In this document: positions 27,901 through 36,656 of the stretch, piece after piece
How positions within the stretch are numbered: position 1 is the stretch's first letter
How the letters are laid out: each line of letters begins with the position of its first letter
DNA from: Capillimicrobium parvum
Lineage (GTDB): Bacteria; Actinomycetota; Thermoleophilia; Solirubrobacterales; Solirubrobacteraceae
DNA length: 64,000 nucleotides
Reading direction: 5' to 3'
Assembly: GCF_021172045.1 (NCBI RefSeq)
Contig: NZ_CP087164.1
Span: 5,022,001 to 5,086,000, forward strand
Notes under the pieces: model-generated
Told to the model about the DNA's origin: nothing
The model's input: the letters and a program-made list of their open reading frames with translations, nothing else
Database searches by the model: none
Program-made: the position numbers and the translations under genes

Positions 27901-28363
27901 TGCCGGGCCGGTGCAGGGCATAGCGGTCGAAGAGGTCCGCGAGGTGGCGGACGGTGGCGAAGCGGCGGACGGCGCGGGTCTGCTCGTCGTGCGCTCCGAG
28001 GTGGGCGGCGAGCGCGGCCAGCCACGGCTCGTGGAGGGAGCCGTCGACCACGTCGAGCAGCGGCCAGACCGCACGCTCCGGCGCCCAGGGGTCTGCGTCC
28101 GGCTCGATGCCGCACGCGGCCGCGATCGCCTGGTCGGTGAGCCGGCGGGGCGAGGGGAAGTCGACGTTCGCGCATACGCCGTCGGCTCGGCCCTCGCTGG
28201 TGCCGAGCGCCTCCGAGAGCCGCTGGGTGAGCCACCGCTCCATCCCGCGCGTCGGCACCCCGACGACCTCGGGCGCGAACGGGTCCTCGAGCGGGTCGGC
28301 GAGGAGCGCACGCAGGGCGTCGACGAGCGCGTCGGCGCGTTCGGCTCGGTGGATGTGCAGCAC
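24959..28363 (-). CDS. recC: RecBCD subunit RecC
   Basis: A 1134-residue RecC, the Chi-recognition and scaffold subunit with an inactivated helicase fold. Typical features are the opening VLHIHRAERADALVDALRALL, VVGVPTRGMERWLTQRL near residue 36, EIHSCHGRARQVEVLRDAI and CLLGMDDAQFPRK in the middle. The length is normal. Starts with GTG preceded by TATGGT with an 8-base gap. First gene of a tightly coupled recC-recB-recD operon. Confidence 0.92.
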   Translation of the reverse strand: MLHIHRAERADALVDALRALLADPLEDPFAPEVVGVPTRGMERWLTQRLSEALGTSEGRADGVCANVDFPSPRRLTDQAIAAACGIEPDADPWAPERAVWPLLDVVDGSLHEPWLAALAAHLGAHDEQTRAVRRFATVRHLADLFDRYALHRPGIVRAWAAGDDGGIRDGGAWQAELWRRLRVRIDHPDPAERLDLACARLREDPARTELPKRLSLFNLTRLPQGHLDVLCALAAHRDVHLFLLHPSPALWDRVAEATCGTPPIVARRADPTAALAANRLLASWGHDARELQLVVTGHDDPIADEHHAAPHGSATLLERVQQDIRADRAPAGAPLPAQDRSIEIHSCHGRARQVEVLRDAILHLLADDATLEPRDVIVMCPDIETFAPLIHATFGVGDLAGGGDGEDDDPDALADDVRPPDLRVRLADRSLRQTNPILGAVAELLDLAGRRITASELLDFADRDPVRRRFRLDDDDLARLEDWVAESGIRWGLDAAHRAPFKLDTLEAGTWRAGIDRLLVGVTMSEDGRRLYHDVLPLDDVESGAIDLAGRFAELLDRVQHALDALSRTQPIDAWATALADAADALTTTAPRESWQRDQLKRLLDDVVGESGGRVTTLATPEIRALLAERLRGRPTRANFRTGHLTVCTLMPMRSVPHRVVCLLGMDDAQFPRKAPRDGDDLMLDRPRVGDRDPRTEDRQLLLDALMAATDRLVITYTGNDERTNTPRPPAVPVGELLDVIDRAARTADGTPASTHVLVRHPLQPFDPRNFTPGHLTPDRPWSFDTVTLEGARALEAPRRPTPPFLSEPLPPVPDPVADLEALVRFAGHPVRAFLRQRLGISLGEREDEIADALPVELNHLDEWRVGQRLLDARLDGADLDVAAQAERARGTLPPGRLGEPVLARVRPVVEEIATAAERVLPTGAEPGSVDVHVTLPGGRRLTGTVAGVCGDVLRAVTYSRVGPRHRLALWVQWLALNAAHPERAWEAAAVGRARDSARNDARITVARLPPLDGDRHRHAVAHLLALVDLHDRGLREPLPLYCKTSAAYARAAGRGDDALKAGRDEWESPWAFEKEDRELEHQRVLGGVVTFDELLVARPRSDEAWENTEETRFGRYARRLWDGLLAHEEISDR

Positions 28364-28371
28364 GGGCGATC

Positions 28372-28377
28372 ACCATA
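28372..28377 (-). promoter_or_regulatory. Candidate -10 (TATGGT) of recCBD operon
   Basis: TATGGT on the minus strand, ending 8 bases before the recC GTG; no Shine-Dalgarno sequence is present, so the operon message may be leaderless or nearly so. Confidence 0.45.
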
Positions 28378-28457
28378 TGAGTCGCGCCGGGCGGTCGCGA
28401 CCTGACGCGGCGCGTCGCGCGATCGCTGTCGCGACGGCGCCGCTCGCGCCCGGCGAG

Positions 28458-28949
28458 CTATCCGCGCTTACGCGGGTACGTGCACTTCGCCGTCCCGACC
28501 AGGCGCACGATGTTCGGCTTGTCGCCGTCGCTGTCGTACGTGATCGGGAAGGCGAGCCGGATCCGATTGCGGCCGTTCGGGAACTGGATCCCGCCCCCGA
28601 GCGTCAGCCGGTCCGACACGAGCGGCGATTCCTGCGTGTTGCTGAACGTGTTGCCGCCGCCGGGCGGATCGAGGAAGAAGGACGCCGCGCTCTCGTTCTC
28701 GCCGTACTCGAGCTGGTAGGTCTTGAAGCCGGCGAACGGCTGGATGCGCACGACGAGCCGCCAGCCCTTGACGACCGCCCGGCCGTGGAAGCCCGCGGAG
28801 TCGGTCCGGCAGGCGAGCGACGAGAACCGCGCGACCTCGGCGCCTTCGGTGGTCGTGACCTTGATCGCCGCCTGTGCGGCACCGGCCGCGACCCCGCTCA
28901 TGACCAGGCAGCTCACGAAGATGGCCGCCGTCCTTGACCTCGCCAGCAT
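28458..28949 (-). CDS. Secreted hypothetical protein
   Basis: A 163-residue protein with a signal peptide (MLARSRTAAIFVSCLVMSG, cleavage after about residue 28) and a mature part predicted rich in beta strands, containing two Cys (in SLACRTD and TAKCTYP) that could pair. No family recognised. The ATG at 28949 is preferred over the in-frame GTG at 28967 because TACTGT lies 7 bases upstream of it and because it gives a compact signal peptide. Diverges from the PLD-helicase gene. Confidence 0.7.
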   Translation of the reverse strand: MLARSRTAAIFVSCLVMSGVAAGAAQAAIKVTTTEGAEVARFSSLACRTDSAGFHGRAVVKGWRLVVRIQPFAGFKTYQLEYGENESAASFFLDPPGGGNTFSNTQESPLVSDRLTLGGGIQFPNGRNRIRLAFPITYDSDGDKPNIVRLVGTAKCTYPRKRG

Positions 28950-29037
28950 GGCCGGGACAGTACCCAACCGTCAGGACATCGCGACGCCGGACCTGTCGAG
29001 CGGATCAACCGCCGCTGCCGGTAGCGTGCGGTCGCCC

Positions 29038-32000
29038 GTGCCTCCCGACCTCCGCCCCGGACCGCGCGCTCATCTCCTCACGCGGGCGCTCCAAGCGGCC
29101 CTGGCGGCCCTCGATCCGGCGGCGCTCGAGGTCGAGGCGCTCGACCCGGCCGAGGGCCCGGACCTCCTCGCCCGGCACCTCGCGAACGCGGTCCGCCGTG
29201 CGCTCAGGGACGAAGAGCGCGTCGACGATCAGGCGACGACCGTCAACGAGCTGCTCCTCGCGGCCGATCGGTCCGACGTCGATGAGACGCTGGCCATGCC
29301 GCCGCGGATGCTGCGGGCGATCCGCGCCGCGGGTCCGCTTGGCGGGTTCGCGGATGCGCCGGCGCTCCCGGCCACGCCGCTCGGCCAGAGCGACCTCCTC
29401 GTCAACGCGGTCGGACAGCCCAACATCGGCAGCGAGCTAAAGGCTGAGCTGGCGACCGCCGATCGAGTCGACCTCATCTGCGCGTTCGTCATCTGGAGCG
29501 GCGTGGTCCAACTGCGCGAGGCTCTTCTCGGCGTCATCGAGCGCGGCGGGGATGTGCGCGTCATCACCACGACGTACATGGGCGCGACCGAGAAGCGTGC
29601 CGTGGATGAACTGGTGAAGATCGGCGCACGGGTGAAGGTGGCGCTCGACGCTCGCACGACGAAGCTTCATGCCAAGGCCTGGCTGATCGAACGCGGCGCA
29701 GACCTCACCACCGCGTTCATCGGATCGTCGAACCTCTCGCACACGGCGCTGTTCGACGGCCTCGAGTGGAACGTGCGGCTCGCCGCCCAGGATGCGCCGC
29801 ATGTGATCGAGCGGGTCCGCGCGACGTTCGAGAGCCACTGGGAGAGCGAACACTTCGATTCGTACGACCCGGCCGAGAACGGCGAGGCCCTCGAACGTGC
29901 CCTCGGCGAGCACGAACGGCGCAGCGAAGGGATCGCGCTCGCCTCGTTCACCGGCCTCGACGTCCGGCCGTATCCCCATCAACAGCGCATGCTCGAAGCG
30001 CTGTCCGTCGAGCGCCGGCGCCACGATCGCCACCGCAATCTCGTGGTCGCCGCGACAGGGACCGGCAAGACCGTCGTGGCGGCGTTCGACTACGAGCAGA
30101 TCGCCGACGCGATGGGAGGTCGTCCGTCGCTGCTGTTCGTCGCCCATCGCGAGCAGATCCTGCGGCAGTCGCTGGCGACGTACCGCGCGGTTCTGAGCGA
30201 TCCCTCGTTCGGGGAGCTGCACGCCGCCGGCCGGCGCGCCCACGGGCGCCATGTCTTCGCGATGATCCAGTCGCTGCAGGACGTCGAGGCGATCGATCCG
30301 ACCGCGTATGACGTCGTGGTCATCGACGAGTTCCATCATGCCAAGGCGCCGACGTACGACCGTCTCCTCCAGCACCTCGATCCGCAGGAGCTGCTCGGGC
30401 TCACGGCCACGCCCGAACGACTCGACGGCAAGGACGTCACCGACTGGTTCGATGGCCGGATCGCCGTCGAGCTGCGGCTCTGGGAAGCGATCGATCAGGG
30501 CTTCCTGGTGCCGTTCCAGTACTTCGGCGTCGCCGACGGTACGGACCTGCGTGCGGTCTCGTGGCGACGAGGTGCGTACGCCATCAACGAGCTCGAGAAC
30601 CTATACACCGCCGACGATGCACGGGTCCGGCTCCTTCTGCGCGAGGTGCGGCGCACCGTCGCCCGGCCGGAGCGGATGCGCGCGCTCGGGTTCTGCGTCT
30701 CCGTCGAGCACGCTCGGTTCATGGCGCGCAGGTTCAACCAGTTCGGCATGCCCTCCGAGGCGCTGTCCGGTGACGACCCGGCGCAACGACGCGACGAGGT
30801 GCTCAACCGCCTGCGATCCGGCGACCTGCGCTGCGTGTTCTCGGTCGAGGTCCTCGGCGAAGGCGTCGACGTTCCCCATGTCGACTGCGTGCTCCTTCTC
30901 CGTCCGACCGAATCCGCCACCGTGTTCACGCAGCAACTCGGTCGCGGCCTGCGCCGTGCGAAGGGCAAGAGCCATCTGACGGTCATCGACCTGATCGGCC
31001 AGCAGCATCGGGAGTTTCGCTTCGCGGACCGCATGAGCGCGATCGTCGACCGTCGCCGTGGGGCGATCGTCGACCAGGTGGAACGCGGCTTTCCCTTCCT
31101 GCCCGCCGGATGCGCGATCGAGCTCGATCGCCAGAGCAGCGAGATGGTGCTCGACAACCTCCGGGCGATCGCCAGGTCGGGACGGTGGAAGACGCTCGTC
31201 GAGGACCTCGCCGGCCGCCCGGACGACGGTGATCTGCGGTGGTATCTCGAACAGACCGGCCGCGGGGTCGACGACGTCTACCGGGCGAGCGGCAAGAGCT
31301 GGACGGCGATGCGCCGGGAGGCCGGTCGGACGACGGCCATGGCCGCGGACGACGCGGCGGAAGCGACGCTCCTGCGAAGCGTCCGTCGCCTCCGGCACGT
31401 CGACGACCCTGAGCGGGTTGCGTTCTACCGGTCCCTGCTCGCGCGCCCGTCACCACCTCGCCTGACCGAGTTCGACGCGCGCCACCAGCGACTCCTTCGG
31501 ATGTTGTCGTGGGTGCTGTGGGGCGCCGGCGGTGGCACGTTCGACAGCGTCGACACCGCGTACGAGGCACTCTGGCGCGAGCGGGCGGTCCTACAGGAGC
31601 TCGACGAGCTGCTGGCGGCCGTCGACGCCGCCTCGACCACGCTCGCGACCCCGTCGGCCCTGGATGCGGCGATCCCCCTCACCGTTCACGCCCGGTACTC
31701 GCGCGTCGAGATCGTGGCTGCGCTGGGGCACGGGGACGGCGTGACGCCGCCATCCACCCGCGAGGGCGTGCTGTGGGTGGCCTCGGCCGCGAGCGACGTG
31801 TTCTTCGTCGACCTCCACAAGGCCGAGCGCGACTACTCGCCGACGACGATGTACCGGGACTACGCCATCAACCGCGAGCTCTTCCACTGGGAGTCGCAGT
31901 CACGCCAGACTCCCGGACAACCAACCGTCGAGCGCTACATCGCGCACGAGGCGCGCGGCACCAACGTCCTCCTGATGGTTCGCGAGCGGAAGCGAGACGC

Positions 32001-32148
32001 GCTCGGGGAAGCGGCGCCGTTCACGTTCCTCGGGCCCGTGGCCTACGTCCGCCATGAGGGCGAACGACCGGTCCAGTTCACGTGGCGTCTGCCCCGGCCG
32101 ATGCCGGAGGAGCTGTTCGAGGCGGCCCGAAGCGTCGCCGCGGCCTGA
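29038..32148 (+). CDS. PLD-domain DEAD/DEAH helicase, DUF3427 type
   Basis: A 1036-residue three-part protein. Residues about 110-260 are a phospholipase D-like domain with a single H-x-K site (KLHAKAWL, H near 211) and GSSNLSHTAL. Residues about 320-640 are an SF2 helicase: ATGTGKT near 339, DEFHH near 430, LTATPERLDG, and QQLGRGLRRAKGK as motif VI. The C-terminal third matches the DUF3427 pattern (YSPTTMYRDYAINRELFHWESQS). Such proteins are predicted to cut and unwind DNA, and several relatives sit in defence loci. The GTG at 29038 follows TAGCGT; earlier in-frame starts (29026, 28948) are possible. Codon choice is less GC3-biased than in recBCD. Confidence 0.85.
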   Translation: MPPDLRPGPRAHLLTRALQAALAALDPAALEVEALDPAEGPDLLARHLANAVRRALRDEERVDDQATTVNELLLAADRSDVDETLAMPPRMLRAIRAAGPLGGFADAPALPATPLGQSDLLVNAVGQPNIGSELKAELATADRVDLICAFVIWSGVVQLREALLGVIERGGDVRVITTTYMGATEKRAVDELVKIGARVKVALDARTTKLHAKAWLIERGADLTTAFIGSSNLSHTALFDGLEWNVRLAAQDAPHVIERVRATFESHWESEHFDSYDPAENGEALERALGEHERRSEGIALASFTGLDVRPYPHQQRMLEALSVERRRHDRHRNLVVAATGTGKTVVAAFDYEQIADAMGGRPSLLFVAHREQILRQSLATYRAVLSDPSFGELHAAGRRAHGRHVFAMIQSLQDVEAIDPTAYDVVVIDEFHHAKAPTYDRLLQHLDPQELLGLTATPERLDGKDVTDWFDGRIAVELRLWEAIDQGFLVPFQYFGVADGTDLRAVSWRRGAYAINELENLYTADDARVRLLLREVRRTVARPERMRALGFCVSVEHARFMARRFNQFGMPSEALSGDDPAQRRDEVLNRLRSGDLRCVFSVEVLGEGVDVPHVDCVLLLRPTESATVFTQQLGRGLRRAKGKSHLTVIDLIGQQHREFRFADRMSAIVDRRRGAIVDQVERGFPFLPAGCAIELDRQSSEMVLDNLRAIARSGRWKTLVEDLAGRPDDGDLRWYLEQTGRGVDDVYRASGKSWTAMRREAGRTTAMAADDAAEATLLRSVRRLRHVDDPERVAFYRSLLARPSPPRLTEFDARHQRLLRMLSWVLWGAGGGTFDSVDTAYEALWRERAVLQELDELLAAVDAASTTLATPSALDAAIPLTVHARYSRVEIVAALGHGDGVTPPSTREGVLWVASAASDVFFVDLHKAERDYSPTTMYRDYAINRELFHWESQSRQTPGQPTVERYIAHEARGTNVLLMVRERKRDALGEAAPFTFLGPVAYVRHEGERPVQFTWRLPRPMPEELFEAARSVAAA

Positions 32149-32177
32149 TCGACTCCGTGTCAGGAAACGACCCCGTC

Positions 32178-35100
32178 GTGCCGACACTGTCCCTGATGGC
32201 CGATCCGCCACGTCTGTCACCCAGCGCGCTCAACCGCTTCCTCGGTTGCGAGCACCGCACCTACCTCGACATCCTCGAGGGACGCGGCGAGCTGGATGCC
32301 GAGCGCCGCCCGCCGCGGATGGACCTGCTGCTCGAGCGGGGCCGGCGCCATGAGCAGTACGTCCTCGACGGACTGCGCGAGGAGAGGTGCGACGTCGTCT
32401 CGCTCGAGGACGATCGGGCGACCGCCGTCGAGCGCGCCGAACGCACCATCGAGGCGATGCGGGCGGGGCGCCGGGTCATCTACCAGGGGTGCTTCACCGG
32501 CGACGGCTGGGTCGGCTATCCCGACTTCCTCATCCGCGTCGAGGAGCCCTCCGACCTCGGCGGCTGGTCCTACGAGGTGCACGACGCGAAGTTCGGTCGT
32601 CATGCCGCTCCGCGCCACGTCTTCCAGCTGCTGTTCTACTGCGACGCGCTCGAGCGCCTGCAGGGTCGGCGGCCGGCGCAGATGCACCTCATCCTGCGTG
32701 ACGACGAGCGCCGCGCGCTGCGGCCCGGCGACTTCGAGGCATACGGCCAGGTCATCGCCGAGCGGTTCGCCGCGCGCTACGACGAGCTGTCCGGCGGCGC
32801 CCTCCCCGCCTATCCGTATCCGGTGCGCGACTGCGAGTACTGTCACTGGTGGCACGTCTGCGAGGAGCGCCGGCGCGGCGACGACCACATCTCGCTCGTC
32901 GCGGGCCTCTGGCGCGAACAGGGCCTGAAGCTGGAGCGGGCCGGCGTGAGCAGCGCGTCGGCGCTCGCGGCGCTCGATCGCGGCACCGTGATCGAGCGGC
33001 TTCCTCAGACGACGCTCTCGACGCTGCGGGCCCAGGCGGACCTGCAGGTACGCAGCCGCAGGCTCGACCGCCCCCTCTACGAGCTGCTCGAACCCGAGCA
33101 CGGTCGCGGCCTGCACCGGCTTCCCGAGCCGTCGCCGGGCGACGTGTACTTCGACTTCGAGGGCGACCGGTACTGGGGCGACGAGGGGCTCGAGTACCTG
33201 TTCGGCACCGTGTGCTCAGACGACGGCGAGTGGCGCTACCGGCCCATCTGGGCGCTGTCACGAGCCGAGGAGAAGCGCGCGTTCGAGATGTGGGTCGACT
33301 GGATCACCGAGCGGCTCGAGCGCCACCCGGACCTCCACGTCTTCCACTACAACAGCTACGAGCCCGTTGCGCTGAAGGCGATGATGGTCCGGCACGCGAC
33401 CCGCGAGCACGAGGTCGACGAGCTCCTGCGCCGCAACGTCTTCGTCGACCTCTACGGCATCACGCGGCAGGCGGTGCGGGCCGGCATCGAGAGCTACAGC
33501 CTGAAGTCGCTCGAGGCGGTCATCGGGTTCGAGCGCGCCGCGGATCTGCGCGACGGACTCGGCTCGATGAGGCGGTGGCAGGACTTCCAGGACGACGGCT
33601 CGCGCGATCACCTCGACGAGATCGCCGCCTACAACCGCGACGACTGCCACAGCACGCGCGCGCTGAACGAGTGGCTGCTCGCGCGGCGGCCCGAGGCGCA
33701 GGCGCGGTTCGGCGTCGAGCTCGCGGCGCTGGCGCCGGAGGAGCCCAAGCCGCTGAGCCCGCGCGCGGCGGAGGTCCAGGCCCGCACCGACGCGCTGCGG
33801 CCGAGGCTGCTCGCCGGCCTGCCCGACGACGAGTCCGAGGACGATCCGCAGCAGCGCGCGCGGCGCCTGGCGTTCCACCTGACGAGCTATCACCGCCAGG
33901 AGGAGAAGCAGGCGTGGTGGACGTTCTTCGATCGTCGCAAGCGCAGCCTGGACGAGCTGCGCGACGAGGATCGGGAGGCGATCGGGGACCTCGCGGTCCT
34001 CGCCGTCGAGCCGGTGAACCGGTCATGGCGGTGGACGCTGAGCTTCCCCCCGCAGGAGTACAAGCTCGGGCCGGGCAACGTGGACGAGCCGCTGACCGAG
34101 CGCGGGGCGCAGCTGGTCGAGATCGACGAGCGCGCCGGGACCGTCGTCGTGACGCGCGGCCAGAGATCGGGCGAGGATCCACCGCGCGCGCTGGCTCCCG
34201 GCGGCCCGTACCAGGCGCGCGCCCAGGTCGACGCCGTGTTCGCGTTCGCCGAGCGCATCGGCGGAGGCGGGCTGGAGCGGGCCGAGGCGGGCCTGGACCT
34301 GCTGCTGCGGCGTCCCCCACGCCTGCGCAGCGGCTCGCCCCCGCTGTCCGAGGCGGCGTTCGACCTCGCCCGCGTATGCGCGCAGGTGCGCGGGCTCGAT
34401 CGCAGTGCGCTCGTCATCCAGGGTCCGCCAGGCACCGGCAAGACGTGGACGGGAGCGCGGATCGCGCTCTCGCTGATGGCCGACGGCCGGCGGGTCGGCG
34501 TCATGGCCACCGCCCACAAGGCGATCAACAACCTGCTGGCCGCCATCGACCAGGCCGCCGACGAGACCGGCGCGGCCTTCCGCGGCTGGCGAAAGCGGAC
34601 GGGCGAGGACGACAACAACTACGAGAGCGCCCGGATCGCGTGCGAGAAGGACCTGCCCGACGACGACGGCGACGGCCCGGTCCTGCTGCACGCCGGGACC
34701 GCGTGGTACTGGGCGAGCGATGACGCCGCACCGGTCGACGTGCTCATCGTCGACGAGGCCGGCCAGGTCTCGCTCGCGGACGCCATCGCGGTCGCGCAGG
34801 CCGCCGACAGCGTCGTCCTGCTCGGCGATCCACAGCAGCTCGCGCACGTCAGCCAGGGCGTGCACCCGGTCGGCTCGGGGGTGTCCGTGCTCGAGCATCT
34901 GCTGGGAGACGACGACACGATCCCGCCGGACCGAGGCGTGTTCCTGGAGACGTCGTGGCGGATGCACCCGGCCGTGTGCGACTTCGTGTCGCGGACGATG
35001 TACGACGACCGGCTGGCCGCGCGTGAGGGCTGCGAGCGGCAGCGGATCTCCTCGCCGGGCCTGTGCGGCAGCGGCCTGCGCTTCATCGGCGTCGAGCACG

Positions 35101-35585
35101 CCGACAACCGCGGCCGCTCGCAGGAGGAGGCGACACGCATCGCCGCCGAGGTCGATCGCCTCGTCGGCGGCACGTACGTGGATCGGGACGGCGAGGTGCA
35201 CGAGCTGACGCTCGCCGACATCCTCGTCGTCGCGCCCTACAACGCGCAGGTCCGCTGCCTCAAGGCGCACCTCCCTGACGACGCCCGGGTCGGGACCGTC
35301 GACAAGTTCCAGGGCCAGGAGGCGCCCGTCGTCTTCTTCTCGATGGCGTCCTCGAGCGGCGACGACGTCACCCGCGGCATGAGCTTCCTCCTCAGCCGCA
35401 ACCGGCTGAACGTCGCGGTCTCGCGCGCGCAGGCGCTGGCGGTCGTCGTCTGCTCGCCGCGGCTGCTCAGCTCGCGCTGCTCGACGGTGGACGACATGCG
35501 GCTGGTGAACATGCTCTGCCGGTTCGCCGCGGAGGCGACGCCGATCACCAGCCCGGGTAACGCCGCCACCACTCCGGCGCCGTGA
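32178..35585 (+). CDS. TM0106-like RecB nuclease / RNase H-like / SF1 helicase fusion
   Basis: About 1135 residues with three enzymatic modules. The N-terminal RecB/Cas4-like nuclease (about 1-240) has FLGCEHRTYL plus DCEYCHWWHVC, four Cys that can hold an Fe-S cluster. A DEDD RNase H-like exonuclease follows (YFDFEGD near 325, HYNSYEPVALK, AYNRDDCHST). The C-terminal half is a Upf1-type SF1 helicase: GPPGTGKTWTGA near 750, IVDEAGQVSLADA, LLGDPQQLAHV, ETSWRMHPAV, VDKFQGQEAPVV and RLNVAVSRA. Start GTG 32178 has AGGAAA upstream; ATG 32196 is the alternative. It follows the PLD-helicase by 29 bases, a probable operon. Confidence 0.87.
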   Translation: MPTLSLMADPPRLSPSALNRFLGCEHRTYLDILEGRGELDAERRPPRMDLLLERGRRHEQYVLDGLREERCDVVSLEDDRATAVERAERTIEAMRAGRRVIYQGCFTGDGWVGYPDFLIRVEEPSDLGGWSYEVHDAKFGRHAAPRHVFQLLFYCDALERLQGRRPAQMHLILRDDERRALRPGDFEAYGQVIAERFAARYDELSGGALPAYPYPVRDCEYCHWWHVCEERRRGDDHISLVAGLWREQGLKLERAGVSSASALAALDRGTVIERLPQTTLSTLRAQADLQVRSRRLDRPLYELLEPEHGRGLHRLPEPSPGDVYFDFEGDRYWGDEGLEYLFGTVCSDDGEWRYRPIWALSRAEEKRAFEMWVDWITERLERHPDLHVFHYNSYEPVALKAMMVRHATREHEVDELLRRNVFVDLYGITRQAVRAGIESYSLKSLEAVIGFERAADLRDGLGSMRRWQDFQDDGSRDHLDEIAAYNRDDCHSTRALNEWLLARRPEAQARFGVELAALAPEEPKPLSPRAAEVQARTDALRPRLLAGLPDDESEDDPQQRARRLAFHLTSYHRQEEKQAWWTFFDRRKRSLDELRDEDREAIGDLAVLAVEPVNRSWRWTLSFPPQEYKLGPGNVDEPLTERGAQLVEIDERAGTVVVTRGQRSGEDPPRALAPGGPYQARAQVDAVFAFAERIGGGGLERAEAGLDLLLRRPPRLRSGSPPLSEAAFDLARVCAQVRGLDRSALVIQGPPGTGKTWTGARIALSLMADGRRVGVMATAHKAINNLLAAIDQAADETGAAFRGWRKRTGEDDNNYESARIACEKDLPDDDGDGPVLLHAGTAWYWASDDAAPVDVLIVDEAGQVSLADAIAVAQAADSVVLLGDPQQLAHVSQGVHPVGSGVSVLEHLLGDDDTIPPDRGVFLETSWRMHPAVCDFVSRTMYDDRLAAREGCERQRISSPGLCGSGLRFIGVEHADNRGRSQEEATRIAAEVDRLVGGTYVDRDGEVHELTLADILVVAPYNAQVRCLKAHLPDDARVGTVDKFQGQEAPVVFFSMASSSGDDVTRGMSFLLSRNRLNVAVSRAQALAVVVCSPRLLSSRCSTVDDMRLVNMLCRFAAEATPITSPGNAATTPAP

Positions 35586-36612
35586 CGTCGAACCGCTGGT
35601 CGCTGGCGAAGCACGCGATCCAGTCGTCCGCGAGCTGCTCGATCTCGGCGCGCAGCTCGAGCGCCGCGAGCCAGTGGGGCGGTACCGCCTGGAGGCCGAG
35701 CATCGCGCCGAGCAGGTTGCCCGTGATCGCGCCCGTGCTGTCGCTGTCGCCCGAGTGGTTGACCGCGAGGCGGACGCCGGCGGCCAGGTCGGGCGCGACG
35801 AGCGCGGAGTAGACCGCGATCGCCAGCGCCTCCTCCGCCACCCAGCCGCCACCGAGCGTGGCCACGGCCTCCGGGCCGGGCGTCGTCGCGGCCGCCGCGA
35901 GATCCCGCGCGGCGCGCAGTGCGTCGCGCGTCTCGTCGTGACCGGGGCGCGCGGCGAGCCGCTCCGCGAGCTCGTCCAGCGCCTTGTCGAGATCATGTCC
36001 GTCGAGCAGCCTGGCCACGAGCGCCGCGAGCGCACCGGCGGCGAGGTAGCCGCTCGGATGACCGTGGGTGAGCGCTGCGGTCTCGCAGCCGAGGTCGAAC
36101 GCGTCCGCCCAGCCGCCGACCAGTCCGGCCGGCGCCGCGCGCATGACCCCGCCGCAGCCCTTGCGGTCGTTGAGCAGTGTGTCGATCGTGCCCATCGCCG
36201 GTCCGTGCATCGCGGTCAGGCAGGTGGTGCCGGGCGCCCGCCGCGCGTGGAGCGCGTCCACGCCCACGAGCCACCCGTCCGGCTCCCCGCTCCAACGTTG
36301 CGATGTCTCCCCTTGGGTCCGCAGCCAGCGCGCGTAGGCGTGGTCGACGACCGACGGCGGATGGCAGATTCCCTTCGCCGCCTGGCGGACGTACGCGCGG
36401 ATGAGGCCCTCCGCGGTGAAGAGCGTCATCTGGGTGTCGTCGGTGATCGCCCCGAGCCGTCCGTACGCCTCGGCGAAGTCGCGGATCCCGGCGGAACCGA
36501 AGCGCGCCCGGATCCCGTCGATCGAGTCGAACTCGACCGCGGCGCCGAGCGCGTCGCCGACGGCGCCCCCCAACAGACAGCCGCGGATCCCGTCCTCGCG
36601 CGACACGGTCAT
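35545..36612 (-). CDS. ADP-ribosylglycohydrolase family protein
   Basis: A 355-residue (ADP-ribosyl)hydrolase, removing ADP-ribose from proteins, nucleic acids or small molecules using two metal ions. The N-terminal metal-site segment is GCLLGGAVGDALGAAVEF, then ITDDTQMTLFTAEGLIRA near residue 55, and the C-terminal metal ligands are in NHSGDSDSTGAITGNLLGA near 285. The length is normal. It converges on and overlaps the nuclease-helicase fusion by 41 bases, and diverges from the FkbM methyltransferase gene across a long inverted repeat. The substrate is unknown. Confidence 0.9.
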   Translation of the reverse strand: MTVSREDGIRGCLLGGAVGDALGAAVEFDSIDGIRARFGSAGIRDFAEAYGRLGAITDDTQMTLFTAEGLIRAYVRQAAKGICHPPSVVDHAYARWLRTQGETSQRWSGEPDGWLVGVDALHARRAPGTTCLTAMHGPAMGTIDTLLNDRKGCGGVMRAAPAGLVGGWADAFDLGCETAALTHGHPSGYLAAGALAALVARLLDGHDLDKALDELAERLAARPGHDETRDALRAARDLAAAATTPGPEAVATLGGGWVAEEALAIAVYSALVAPDLAAGVRLAVNHSGDSDSTGAITGNLLGAMLGLQAVPPHWLAALELRAEIEQLADDWIACFASDQRFDVTAPEWWRRYPGW

Positions 36613-36620
36613 CGCTCAAT

Positions 36621-36656
36621 CATCGGTGACACCGGCTCCGTAGGGTGTCGCCGATG
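36621..36656. promoter_or_regulatory. 13-bp-arm inverted repeat between divergent genes
   Basis: CATCGGTGACACC (36621-36633) and GGTGTCGCCGATG (36644-36656) pair at 12 of 13 positions with a 10-base spacer. The right arm covers most of the TAGGGT -10 (36641-36646) and the start codon of the FkbM gene; the left arm lies 8 bases from the glycohydrolase start. It can act as an operator in DNA, and any longer transcript could hide the FkbM start codon. Confidence 0.55.
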
